NCBI GenBank assembly: GCA_965237985.1
Contig: OZ250161.1
Location: forward strand, 1,116,001-1,180,000
Source of the DNA: G965212025 sp965237985
Lineage (GTDB): Bacteria > Pseudomonadota > Gammaproteobacteria > Poriferisulfidales > Oxydemutatoraceae
Direction: 5' to 3'
DNA: 64,000 nt
Below, one piece after another: positions 27,804 through 36,142 of the stretch. Each line of letters begins with the position of its first letter. Position 1 is the stretch's first letter. The notes beneath the pieces are model-generated. The model ran no database searches. It saw nothing but the letters and a program-made list of their open reading frames with translations, and had not been told where the DNA came from. The translations under genes were made by a program, and so were the position numbers.

Positions 27804-29384
27804 ATGAGTTCAACCGTTCTTGAAAACGAGCACCATGATGCTCCACCCAGCGGCATCGCTCGCTGGCTTTTCACAACAAATCACAAGGATATAGGAACGC
27901 TGTATTTGTGCTTCTCGCTTCTGATGTTTTTTATCGGCGGCGGTATGGCCATGATTATCAGGGCCGAACTGTTTGAGCCGGGTTTACAGTTTGTTGACCC
28001 GCAGTTTTTCAATTCCATGACTACCATGCACGCGCTGGTTATGATTTTCGGAGTCGTGATGCCCGCTTTTACCGGCCTGGCCAACTGGCTCATCCCGATC
28101 ATGATCGGCGCACCAGACATGGCGCTACCCAGATTGAACAACTGGAGCTTTTGGATCCTGCCTTTTGCATTCACCATGTTGCTTTCGACCCTGTTTATGG
28201 AAGGGGGAGGGCCAGCTGGAGGATGGACGCTCTATCCGCCGCTGACTTTGCAGACCGGGGCGGCTTTGCCTTTCGTGATTTTTTCCATCCATTTCCTGGG
28301 ATTGTCTTCAATCTTGGCCGCCATCAATGTAATCGCCACGATTTTGAATATGCGTGCTCCCAATCTCAGCTTGATGAAAATGCCTTTGTTTGTATGGACC
28401 TGGCTAATCACTGCGTTTTTGTTGATCGCCGTGATGCCTGTGCTGGCGGGGGCCGTAACGATGCTGCTCACCGACAAGTTTTTTGGTTCCAGTTTTTTCT
28501 TGGCGGCGGGCGGCGGAGATCCGGTGATGTTTCAACACCTGTTCTGGTTTTTTGGCCACCCCGAGGTGTACGTGCTGATTTTACCGTCATTCGGTGTGAT
28601 ATCCAGTATATTGCCGACTTTTTCCAGAAAGCCCTTGTTTGGTTACGCATCCATGGTCTATGCCACGGTCGCCATTGCTTTTCTGTCGTTCGTGGTTTGG
28701 GCGCACCACATGTTTACAGTGGGCATGCCGTTGGCCGGGCAATTGTTTTTCATGCTTTCCACAATGTTGATAGCCGTTCCAACCGGGGTGAAAGTATTCA
28801 ATTGGGTGGCCACAATGTGGCGGGGGTCCATGACATTTGAAACCCCCATGTTGTTTGCAATCGCGTTTGTGGCACTGTTTACGCTCGGTGGTTTTTCCGG
28901 ACTAATGCTGGCGATCGTCCCGGCAGACTACCAATATCACGACACATATTTCGTGGTGGCTCATTTCCACTATGTGCTGGTCCCGGGTGCGATTTTTGCC
29001 ATCATCGCTGCCGTATATTACTGGTTGCCGAAATGGTGCGGGAATATGTATAACGAGACGCTTGGCAAATGGCATTTCTGGCTCACAACAATTTTTGTGA
29101 ACCTGACTTTCTTTCCCATGCACTTTTTGGGTCTGGCCGGGATGCCGAGGCGAATACCGGACTACAACCTGCAATTTGTTGATTTCAATGTGATGGCGAG
29201 CATTGGTGCTTTTGGCTTTGGTTTGTCTCAGCTCCTGTTTGTGTACATTGTGTTTTCCACCATCCGCGGCAGACAAAAACAAAAATTGCCTGCCAAGGTC
29301 TGGGAAGGTGCGGAGGGCCTGGAGTGGACCCTGTCCTCGCCGCCTCCATACCATTCTTTTTCTACAGCACCGATAGTGAAATGA
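27804..29384 (+). CDS. coxA: cytochrome c oxidase subunit I
   Basis: This is the catalytic subunit that holds heme a, heme a3 and CuB, reduces oxygen and pumps protons. The protein of about 526 residues has twelve helices. The ligands are intact: TTMHALVMIF (heme a His), WFFGHPEVYVLILP with the cross-linked His-Tyr, WAHHMFTVG (CuB) and VVAHFHYVL (heme a3/a). I use ATG 27804, preceded by GGAGCAGG, rather than the in-frame start at 27786. The set of genes indicates an aa3-type enzyme and aerobic respiration. Confidence 0.97.
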   Translation: MSSTVLENEHHDAPPSGIARWLFTTNHKDIGTLYLCFSLLMFFIGGGMAMIIRAELFEPGLQFVDPQFFNSMTTMHALVMIFGVVMPAFTGLANWLIPIMIGAPDMALPRLNNWSFWILPFAFTMLLSTLFMEGGGPAGGWTLYPPLTLQTGAALPFVIFSIHFLGLSSILAAINVIATILNMRAPNLSLMKMPLFVWTWLITAFLLIAVMPVLAGAVTMLLTDKFFGSSFFLAAGGGDPVMFQHLFWFFGHPEVYVLILPSFGVISSILPTFSRKPLFGYASMVYATVAIAFLSFVVWAHHMFTVGMPLAGQLFFMLSTMLIAVPTGVKVFNWVATMWRGSMTFETPMLFAIAFVALFTLGGFSGLMLAIVPADYQYHDTYFVVAHFHYVLVPGAIFAIIAAVYYWLPKWCGNMYNETLGKWHFWLTTIFVNLTFFPMHFLGLAGMPRRIPDYNLQFVDFNVMASIGAFGFGLSQLLFVYIVFSTIRGRQKQKLPAKVWEGAEGLEWTLSSPPPYHSFSTAPIVK

Positions 29385-29422
29385 CGGTTGCTGGAGATAT
29401 CGTTGACCTCCGGTAGCGCATT

Positions 29423-29521
29423 ATGAATTCTTCGGCCCGTGCACGACGTACGGCTCTGCTTTTTGGCGTGGTGGCGCTGGTCTTTTATGTAGGTTTTTAT
29501 TTTCTTATAGCATCTCGATAG
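29423..29521 (+). CDS. small cytochrome oxidase-associated membrane protein
   Basis: A 32-residue reading frame, MNSSARARRTALLFGVVALV followed by FYVGFYFLIASR, lies between coxA and cox11. One membrane helix follows an Arg-rich head. Tiny single-helix proteins of this form ('cytochrome oxidase small assembly protein') occur at exactly this place in other proteobacterial oxidase clusters. It ends six bases before the first cox11 start. Confidence 0.65.
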   Translation: MNSSARARRTALLFGVVALVFYVGFYFLIASR

Positions 29522-29527
29522 AGGATC

Positions 29528-30043
29528 ATGCGGAAGAACTACAAATTAGCGGTGAGACTGGGCGTGGTGACCCTTCTCGTGCTCGCTTTCACGTACCTCC
29601 TGGTGTCCCTTTATGACATCGGTGGGTTGAATGACCAGACCATAAAAGCAGCGGAATCTCCGTCGCATGGCGGGGTGGACATGGAACGCAGCGTGACTTT
29701 ACAGTTCCTGTCGTATATCGAGGAACCGCAAAAGTGGCGCATCCAGCCGAAGAAGGAAAGCGTGGAAGTGCATCCGGGAGTACAGTATTCTGCGTATTAC
29801 ACGGCGAAAAATCTGTCCGACAGGTATGCGGTCAGCCGTGCGCTGCCGAGTGTGTCACCTAAGCTTGCCGCGCGCCACCTGGAAAAAATCGAATGTTTTT
29901 GTTTTGAAGAACAGGCTTTTGAGCCATTCGAAGAGCGCGACATGCTGGTCCGTTTCAAGGTGGATCCCCGGCTTCCGGAACAAATAGAAACCATCTCGCT
30001 TTCTTATAAATTTTTTGATGTTTACACCGAGCAGCCAGATTAG
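29528..30043 (+). CDS. cytochrome c oxidase assembly protein Cox11/CtaG, degenerate first copy
   Basis: Cox11 delivers copper to CuB of subunit I. This 171-residue copy keeps the N-terminal anchor and the copper motif ECFCFEEQ, but the conserved membrane-proximal segment FCEITGLNG is reduced to DIGGLND, so the Cys there is missing and about four residues are deleted. The following copy at 30265 is complete. The two share MRKNYKL and most of the rest, so this is a tandem duplicate. This one is probably losing function; it remains open over its full length, so a modified role cannot be excluded. Confidence 0.75.
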   Translation: MRKNYKLAVRLGVVTLLVLAFTYLLVSLYDIGGLNDQTIKAAESPSHGGVDMERSVTLQFLSYIEEPQKWRIQPKKESVEVHPGVQYSAYYTAKNLSDRYAVSRALPSVSPKLAARHLEKIECFCFEEQAFEPFEERDMLVRFKVDPRLPEQIETISLSYKFFDVYTEQPD

Positions 30044-30264
30044 GGTTCAATCGTGAGCCGCGCGACACCATCCACTAACCCCACACAGCCATTATCCGGC
30101 AGCGGCCTGCCCTTGCAGTCCGCGCCAGACCGGTTGCAGCTTTCAAGCTTGACTGTTGACGGGCTGGTTGCGCTGACAGCAGGTTGACCGTCATTCTTAA
30201 GAGCAGTGGTACAGTTCTCACTTATGCGGGTTCTGACTTCCTGATGGAAACCAAGTAACGCATC

Positions 30265-30807
30265 GTGCGGAAAAACTATAAATTAGGGGCGAAACTGGGT
30301 GTAGCGGCATTTCTAATGTTTGGTTTCGCCTACCTCCTGGTGCCCCTTTACGAAGTTTTTTGCGAGATTACCGGCTTGAATGGCAGAACCCTGACGGTAG
30401 CAAAGTCGCCGACGCAAGACATGGTGAACATGGAGCGGAGTGTTACCATCCAGTTTTTGTCCCATGCCCATGAACCGCATAAGTGGCGATTTTCGTCAGA
30501 AAAAGTGAGCATGAAAGTGCACCCGGGAATGGTATACACGACGTACTACAAAGCGAAAAACCTGGCCAATGAGAACGCGACCATTCGCGCGGTACCGAGT
30601 ACTGCCCCCGGGCTTGCATCGCGATACCTGGAAAAAATCGAATGTTTTTGTTTTAAAGAACAATCTTTTACAGCGTTGGAAGAACGCGATATGCCGGTAA
30701 GCTTCAAAGTCAATCCACGGCTTCCGAAGAGAATAAAAACGATTTCGCTTTCCTATGCTTTTTTTGATGTTCTCATCGAGGAACCGGGAAACCCAGATGA
30801 GGGTTAA
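30265..30807 (+). CDS. ctaG: cytochrome c oxidase assembly protein Cox11/CtaG
   Basis: This complete 180-residue copy has the single membrane anchor (about residues 8-26), VPLYEVFCEITGLNGRT with the conserved Cys, the periplasmic immunoglobulin-like domain, and copper motif ECFCFKEQ, ending in LSYAFFDV. It should insert copper into the CuB site of CoxA. It starts at GTG and ends four bases before coxC. The 220 bases between it and the first copy contain a decayed start of coxC (GTGAGC after GGGTTCAATC), showing that the duplication reached into the next gene. Confidence 0.92.
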   Translation: MRKNYKLGAKLGVAAFLMFGFAYLLVPLYEVFCEITGLNGRTLTVAKSPTQDMVNMERSVTIQFLSHAHEPHKWRFSSEKVSMKVHPGMVYTTYYKAKNLANENATIRAVPSTAPGLASRYLEKIECFCFKEQSFTALEERDMPVSFKVNPRLPKRIKTISLSYAFFDVLIEEPGNPDEG

Positions 30808-30810
30808 GTC

Positions 30811-31686
30811 ATGAGCAGTTCAACGCAAACCAGTTACTACCTGCCGCACGGAAGTCACTGGCCACTGATCGGGTCGATTGCGCTTTTCATGATGATGATC
30901 GGAGCTGCGCTTTGGCTTAACGAGATCGGGGTCGGGCCAGTTTTGCTGGCAGCGGGAGCAATCATGCTGATCGTCATGTTGGCGGGCTGGTTTAATCTGG
31001 TAATAGGAGAAAGCGAATCCGGTCTTTTCAATCACCAGGTAGATGCTTCTTTCCGCTGGGGCATGGTCTGGTTCATTTTCTCCGAAATCATGTTTTTCGC
31101 AGTGTTTTTCGGTGCCCTGTTTTATGCCCGAATATTTTCCATGCCCTGGTTGGGAGGTGAGGGAACCGGGACTGTCACCAATCTTTTCCTTTGGCCCGAT
31201 TACGGAGCCGTCTGGCCGGCAACCGCCAACGGCCCGGGTGCGGTTGGCGGTCGCTTTGAAATAATCGGTGCGTGGGGTATCCCTGCTTTGAATACTTTGA
31301 TCCTGTTGTCCAGTGGTGTGACGGTGACCTGGGCGCATTACGGTCTGCGTGCCATGAAAAGGGAACACCTGATTGTCGGACTGCTGCTGACTGTAGTGCT
31401 CGGTTTTTTGTTCGTGAGCCTGCAGGCGGTTGAATACATACATGCATACAAAGAGCTGAATTTGACCTTGGGCAGCGGGATTTACGGGTCTACTTTTTTT
31501 ATGTTGACCGGGTTTCATGGTCTGCATGTGACAATCGGAGCGACCATGCTGACTGTAATTTTGTTTCGCTGCCTGGCGGGTCACTTTAAGCCTGACCGGC
31601 ACTTCGGGTTTGAAGCCGTCGCCTGGTACTGGCATTTTGTTGATGTCGTGTGGTTGGGGCTGTTTATTTTTGTTTACTGGCTATGA
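30811..31686 (+). CDS. coxC: cytochrome c oxidase subunit III
   Basis: The third core subunit has seven helices and stabilises the oxidase. The 291-residue protein carries the family pattern FRWGMVWFIFSEIMFFAVFF, GAWGIPALNTLILLSSGVTV, LQAVEYIHAY, MLTGFHGLHVTIG and the terminal VAWYWHFVDVVWLGLFIFVY. Length is normal. Confidence 0.96.
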   Translation: MSSSTQTSYYLPHGSHWPLIGSIALFMMMIGAALWLNEIGVGPVLLAAGAIMLIVMLAGWFNLVIGESESGLFNHQVDASFRWGMVWFIFSEIMFFAVFFGALFYARIFSMPWLGGEGTGTVTNLFLWPDYGAVWPATANGPGAVGGRFEIIGAWGIPALNTLILLSSGVTVTWAHYGLRAMKREHLIVGLLLTVVLGFLFVSLQAVEYIHAYKELNLTLGSGIYGSTFFMLTGFHGLHVTIGATMLTVILFRCLAGHFKPDRHFGFEAVAWYWHFVDVVWLGLFIFVYWL

Positions 31687-31795
31687 GTTCCAGGTGCCAA
31701 TGGCTGCTGCCCGGGAACGCAGGCTTTCAAGGACTGTAATTTCCAGTATCCTGCCTGATATCGGGATAAAATAAGGAGATGATTCTGGCTTTGTC

Positions 31796-32011
31796 TCAGC
31801 TGATGCCGTGCGGCTTGATCCAACCCAAAGCGAAAGCGATAAACAGCATGGCGAAAACAGTGACAGACAAGACAACGCGCCAGATCAAGGCTTTAAGAGT
31901 CCTGTCGGTCGTGCCACGGTCCTTGAACAGGTAATAAAGGCCCATCCCCAGGCTGACGACGATGATCACTAACAGGAGTACGATTAAAACTTTGGCTGGC
32001 ACTGAGGTCAT
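31796..32011 (-). CDS. DUF2909 twin-transmembrane protein
   Basis: This 71-residue minus-strand protein has two predicted helices (VLIVLLLVIIVVSLGMGLYY and VVLSVTVFAMLFIAFALGW) around a short basic loop with KDRGTTDRTLKALIWRV. This matches the DUF2909 family, which in gammaproteobacteria is found on the opposite strand between coxC and SURF1, as here. Its function is not known; linkage points to oxidase biogenesis. Confidence 0.8.
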   Translation of the reverse strand: MTSVPAKVLIVLLLVIIVVSLGMGLYYLFKDRGTTDRTLKALIWRVVLSVTVFAMLFIAFALGWIKPHGIS

Positions 32012-32106
32012 TTCAACTCATGTTTATGCTGGCGGGGTTATTCTAAACACTTTTCCGTTCGCAATCTGACCTCGGATTGCACATCTTTTGGAGAGCAAAC
32101 TGTAAA

Positions 32107-32838
32107 TTGGAAAGCAAGTACCCACCACTGTTGCTGACACTGGTCGCTGTTTTTTTGATCAGCGTATTCTTGGCGCTTGGAAAGTGGCAAATTGACCGCA
32201 AGCAGGAAAAGGCAGCTGTGCTCGAGGAACACCGAGATCGCAGCAGGCAACCGGCAATAGATTTGCTTTCTCTCGAGCCACCTTACGCAAAGTGGCGCTA
32301 CCGGCGGGTGCGTTTTATCGGCGAGCCCCTGCGTGACCAACAACTCTTGCTCGATAACCAGGTACGCAATGGTCGGGTCGGCTATAACGTGTTGACCCCA
32401 TTCATCCCTCTGGGAGCACCGAAAAAAATCGTTTTAGTGGATCGCGGCTGGATTGAACAGGGAGCAAAGCGGGGTGCCGCACTCAATATTTCCGTTGCTC
32501 CCGGTCTCACAGAAATTGAAGGCAGCGTGTATGTTCCCTTAGGTGAACCTTTTGTGCTCGGTAATATTGTGGAAAATGAAAATGCCAGCCCTGTGGTGAT
32601 GCAACACTTGGATTTTTCCGTGCTGCGAAAATTACTGGGAGATGGTGTGCTCCCCTTTTCAATACGCCTCTCCGATGCTCTACCTGGTGGCTACTTGCGA
32701 AAATGGACAGTCATAGCCGCACCCCCAACCAAGCACCTGGGCTACGCAGTAATGTTTTTTTCTCTTTCTTTGCTGGTTCTGGTTTTATATCTGGCATTAT
32801 TGCTTCGAGTTCGGGCGCAGTTTCTCAGGCGCAGGTGA
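32107..32838 (+). CDS. SURF1 family oxidase assembly protein
   Basis: SURF1 helps heme a insertion into subunit I. The protein has a helix at each end, the LGKWQIDRKQEK segment after the first helix, YRRVRFIGEPLRDQQLLLDN, VLVDRGWIEQG, and HLGYAVMFFSLSLLVLVLYL at the C-terminus. The frame is open from a TTG at 32077, but a GGAGAG sequence favours the TTG at 32107, giving about 243 residues. It overlaps the next gene by four bases (GTGA). Confidence 0.9.
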   Translation: MESKYPPLLLTLVAVFLISVFLALGKWQIDRKQEKAAVLEEHRDRSRQPAIDLLSLEPPYAKWRYRRVRFIGEPLRDQQLLLDNQVRNGRVGYNVLTPFIPLGAPKKIVLVDRGWIEQGAKRGAALNISVAPGLTEIEGSVYVPLGEPFVLGNIVENENASPVVMQHLDFSVLRKLLGDGVLPFSIRLSDALPGGYLRKWTVIAAPPTKHLGYAVMFFSLSLLVLVLYLALLLRVRAQFLRRR

Positions 32839-33404
32839 GTGTTTCAAGAATAAAAATGCTTGGGGTCATGGCGATTTTTATCGTCCCGGCACTGGCCGCC
32901 GCCGTTCTATACCTGTGGTTCCCGTTCAAAGGCAACGAGGATTCTCTGAGTGTTGGAGAACTGATGTATCCGCCTTTGAGCCTGGCGCCATTTTCTGGTG
33001 TCAGCCGCGACGGGCAGTCTGTTCCAGAGGATTTTTTTACCAGAAAATGGACTTTGTTTTACTTGGCTGGGGAAGACTGTGATTTACGTTGTCAGTCGAA
33101 CCTTTTCAAAACGCGTCAGCTGCACCGGTTGCTGGGTAAGGATATGCACCGTGTTAAAACCGTGTACCTTTCCATGAACATTCCCGAAGCATTCTTTGTT
33201 GGCGAACCAGGGACCCGGTACCGGAATCTGGAAGTTGTCATTGCCAGTGAAAGCATGGAAAAGGTTTTGGGGAATTTACCGGAGCAACGCTTATATATTG
33301 TTGATCCTCATGGAAATATAGTGATGCGCTACCTTCCGAACGTGGTGTCCAAAGGAGTTTTGCGCGACCTCAAACGATTGTTAAGAGCGTCTCGGATTGG
33401 CTAG
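32835..33404 (+). CDS. Sco-like thioredoxin-fold protein of the oxidase cluster
   Basis: The 189-residue protein starts at a GTG overlapping the SURF1 stop (GTGA). It has one N-terminal membrane helix and a thioredoxin-like periplasmic domain with CDLRCQSN, a CxxxC pair like that of Sco copper chaperones, and the ending LYIVDPHGNIVMRY. Proteins of this type regularly follow SURF1 in gammaproteobacterial clusters. The far C-terminus (NVVSKGVLRDLKRLLRASRI) is repeated 325 bases later as part of a tandem duplication that spans the junction with ctaA. Confidence 0.8.
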   Translation: MSVSRIKMLGVMAIFIVPALAAAVLYLWFPFKGNEDSLSVGELMYPPLSLAPFSGVSRDGQSVPEDFFTRKWTLFYLAGEDCDLRCQSNLFKTRQLHRLLGKDMHRVKTVYLSMNIPEAFFVGEPGTRYRNLEVVIASESMEKVLGNLPEQRLYIVDPHGNIVMRYLPNVVSKGVLRDLKRLLRASRIG

Positions 33405-33985
33405 ATTTTTTTCTTCTCCCGGCGACTGTTTTCGCAGCCCGCTGGCATTTGGCATGGGGTTGGCGTTTGTGGTGGTTTTGCTGGGGTCACGGATCAGATG
33501 GTCAGACGCCGGGATGGGATGCCCGGACTGGCCGGGTTGCTATGGAAAGTTTTTCGGTGTGCCAAACACATCGGCGGAAATTTATTTAGCCAATACTGGT
33601 TTCCCTTTTCGTGACTTTGACAAAAACGATGTGGTCCGTGAATCAACGCACCGCTACCTTGCGAACGTGGTGTCCAAAGGAGTTTTGCGCGACCTCAAAC
33701 GATTGTTAAGAGCGTCTCGAATTGGCTAGATTTTTTTCTTCTCCCGGCGACTGTTTTCGCAGCCTGCTGGTATTTGGCATGGGGTTGGCGTTTGTGGTGG
33801 TTTTACTGGGGTCATGGGTCAGATGGTCAGACGCCGGGATGGGGTGCCCGGACTGGCCGGGTTGCTATGGAAAGCTTTTCGGTGTGCCAAACACATCGGC
33901 GGAAATTGATTTAGCCAATACTGATTTCCCTTTTCGTGACTTTGACAAAAACGACGCGGTCCGTGAATTAACGCACCGCTACCTT
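33327..33985 (+). repeat. 325-bp tandem duplication across the Sco-like/ctaA junction
   Basis: Two 325-bp units, 33327-33651 and 33652-33976, are bounded by the nine-base sequence CGCTACCTT at 33327, 33652 and 33977. Each unit contains the last 25 codons of the Sco-like gene and the first 85 of ctaA. The nine-base sequence exists independently in both genes, so slippage or recombination between short matches explains the event. Confidence 0.95.
33397..33729 (+). pseudogene. truncated ctaA copy fused to a Sco-like tail
   Basis: This 110-codon frame begins like heme A synthase (MARFFSSPGDCFRS) and keeps the AGMGCPDWPGCYG motif. It then switches, through the nine-base duplication joint, into the last 23 codons of the Sco-like protein. 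It has one helix and cannot be an active CtaA. It differs from the intact copy at several codons (for example GSRIRW against GSWVRW), so the duplication is not brand new. Confidence 0.85.
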
Positions 33986-34768
33986 GCGGCTTTCCTGGGC
34001 ATGGTGGTGGTGGTGCTCAGCATCTTGGCGTGGCGAAACCGGAAAACTTTCGGATTCGGATTGCCTGTCGGTGGTGTGCTGGGGTTGTTGCTTTTGGTTC
34101 TTTTCCAAGGGTTTTTGGGGATGCTTACAGTCACTACGCAGTTACAGCCTTTGATCGTGTCCGGACATTTACTGGGAGGCCTGGGAGTCCTGGCTTTGTT
34201 CTGGTGGCTGGTTCTGTCAAGTGGCAGTCAAGCTGCGAATGAGCATTTTTCAGGACACGAACCATTACGACGTTTCACCTGGGTAATGGTGATATTACTA
34301 ATTTTGCAGGTTGCTTCCGGTGGCTGGACCAGTTCAAACTATGCGGCGATTTCCTGTTCTAGTTTTCCGTTGTGCAACGGGGACTGGTGGCCGGAAATGG
34401 ATTTCACGGAGGTGTTCACGACTTCGTATTCTGCCGATGTAAACTATGAGTTTGGGGTATTGGGAGAAGCGGCTCGTGTTGCCATCCAGGTTTTACATCG
34501 TTTGGGCGCAGTGATTTTCGGCATGGTTTTGTTGCTTTATCTGATCCTTGTTTACCGCTCACGCATTTCGAGTGCGGTTAAAAAGCCAGTGACCATTGCC
34601 GGCATACTGCTGGTTCTACAAATCGTGACAGGCGCGTTCGTGGTTTTACAACACTCGACGTTCCCTGTTTCCGTTCTCCATGCCGCTTTGGCTGATTTGC
34701 TGTTTCTGTCTCTACTCACTGTGGCGTATCGATTAAGGTACGCTCGAACGGCAACAGAGAGTTTGTGA
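33722..34768 (+). CDS. ctaA: heme A synthase
   Basis: CtaA oxidises the C8 methyl of heme O to give heme A. The 348-residue, eight-helix protein has VRWSDAGMGCPDWPGCYG, the histidine segments ELTHRYLAAFLG and LIVSGHLLGGLG, the second-half segment SSFPLCNGDWWPEM, and VLHRLGAV and VLHAALADL. It starts at a TTG overlapping the stop of the truncated copy by eight bases. It is directly followed by ctaB, whose ATG overlaps its stop. Confidence 0.94.
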   Translation: MARFFSSPGDCFRSLLVFGMGLAFVVVLLGSWVRWSDAGMGCPDWPGCYGKLFGVPNTSAEIDLANTDFPFRDFDKNDAVRELTHRYLAAFLGMVVVVLSILAWRNRKTFGFGLPVGGVLGLLLLVLFQGFLGMLTVTTQLQPLIVSGHLLGGLGVLALFWWLVLSSGSQAANEHFSGHEPLRRFTWVMVILLILQVASGGWTSSNYAAISCSSFPLCNGDWWPEMDFTEVFTTSYSADVNYEFGVLGEAARVAIQVLHRLGAVIFGMVLLLYLILVYRSRISSAVKKPVTIAGILLVLQIVTGAFVVLQHSTFPVSVLHAALADLLFLSLLTVAYRLRYARTATESL

Positions 34769-35664
34769 TGCGGCCTCCTGGAACCAGGACTTTGGAGTAC
34801 AAGACCCTGTCCACGATCAAAGATTACTACGAGGTCACCAAGCCACGTGTTGTGGCATTGATGATTTTTACCGTCCTGGTCGGGATGTTCATGGCAACAC
34901 GGGGGGTGCTTCCCTGGCCAACAGTTCTATTTGCAATCCTTGGCATTACTTTGTTGGCGGCAGCAGCAGCAGCAATCAACCATGTATCAGACCGCCGCAT
35001 TGATGCCATGATGTCTCGCACAAGCCAGCGGCCTTTGCCCGCCGGACGACTCAGCAGGGCGCAGGTAATGTGGTTCGCCGGGTTGACCGGCAGCGTTGGC
35101 ACTTTTTTGCTTCTGGCTTTTGTAAACGTTTTGACCGCCGTTCTGGCTGTGCTTTCCCTGCTTGGATACGCCTTGGTCTATACGCGCTATTTGAAGTTCG
35201 CGACCCCGCAAAACATCGTTATTGGTGGTGCGGCAGGCGCCACCCCGCCATTGCTCGGCTGGACCGCGGTTACCGGGCAGATAGAGCCAGGTGGCATTAT
35301 TTTGTTTTTAATCATTTATGTGTGGACCCCGCCCCATTTTTGGGCGCTGGCGCTTTATAAAAAAGATGAATACAAAAAAGCCGGGGTGCCCATGTTGCCG
35401 GTTACGCACAGCGACGACTTCACGCGCCTGCATATTTTGCTGTACTCCATCCTGCTGTTTTGTGTGTCTTTGCTACCTTACCTGCTCGGAATGTCTGGAG
35501 CGGTCTATTTGTGGGGAGCAGTTTTTCTGGGTGCCGGGTTTCTTTATTACACCGTGTCTCTCAAAGTGACACGTTCGCGGCGCAAAGCCATTGGCACTTT
35601 TCAATACTCCATTGTTTATTTGACGCTGTTGTTTGCCTTGCTGTTAATCGATGTTCAGATCTGA
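34768..35664 (+). CDS. ctaB: protoheme IX farnesyltransferase (heme O synthase)
   Basis: CtaB attaches a farnesyl chain to protoheme to make heme O, the substrate of CtaA. The 298-residue membrane prenyltransferase has the first Asp-rich motif NHVSDRRIDAMMSRTSQRPL, the second motif region around ALYKKDEYKKAGVPMLPV, and nine helices. The N-terminus YYEVTKPRVVALM is typical. This closes the oxidase cluster; nothing on the same strand follows for 480 bases. Confidence 0.95.
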   Translation: MRPPGTRTLEYKTLSTIKDYYEVTKPRVVALMIFTVLVGMFMATRGVLPWPTVLFAILGITLLAAAAAAINHVSDRRIDAMMSRTSQRPLPAGRLSRAQVMWFAGLTGSVGTFLLLAFVNVLTAVLAVLSLLGYALVYTRYLKFATPQNIVIGGAAGATPPLLGWTAVTGQIEPGGIILFLIIYVWTPPHFWALALYKKDEYKKAGVPMLPVTHSDDFTRLHILLYSILLFCVSLLPYLLGMSGAVYLWGAVFLGAGFLYYTVSLKVTRSRRKAIGTFQYSIVYLTLLFALLLIDVQI

Positions 35665-36142
35665 TTTTCAAGTCACGGTGGTCCCCCGGCTGTTCCGCCG
35701 GACTGGTTCAACCTGGTTGTCAAATTCAGTTTCTGCCGCTTCTGGCTGTTCAGAACATAAAGGGCGCGCCCCCCTGGCCACTGCTCAACTGTTTATGAAA
35801 TAACACAGAATCGCAAGACCCCGGAGAGGAGATGTGGGCTCCCGTTTCGTGTGGCCTGGTCCGCCTCCCACCACGGGTCGCCTGACGAAGCACCGCTCGT
35901 TGTAGATGCGCGTCTCCTGCCGGTGCCTCAGGTGGTCATCACGGATGGTCGCAAACGCCCCGGTTCGCTCTCACTCTCTCTGGAACAGCGCCCCGAAGCT
36001 GGTTGATTTTATGGTTACAGCTTCTAGTAGTGGAAAACATGCGATAAAAAAGCGGAAAGTGTCACGTTTCCCGTGCAAGAAGCCTCAGATTATTAACTTT
36101 TTTGATGATTTTTGGTATAATTTACAATTACGTATCTAGGAA
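35665..36142. other. intergenic region between oxidase cluster and effector-like genes
   Basis: No gene was recognised. A short inverted repeat (CCGGC ... GCCGG, near 35688) lies after ctaB without a T run. AT content rises sharply after about 36000, leading into the promoter of the effector-like gene. Confidence 0.4.
36093..36121 (+). promoter_or_regulatory. probable promoter of the first effector-like gene
   Basis: TTAACT (36093-36098) and a perfect TATAAT (36116-36121) are 17 bases apart, 22 bases before the ATG, with AGGA as the ribosome site. This is one of the strongest sigma-70-type promoters visible in the window. Confidence 0.65.
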
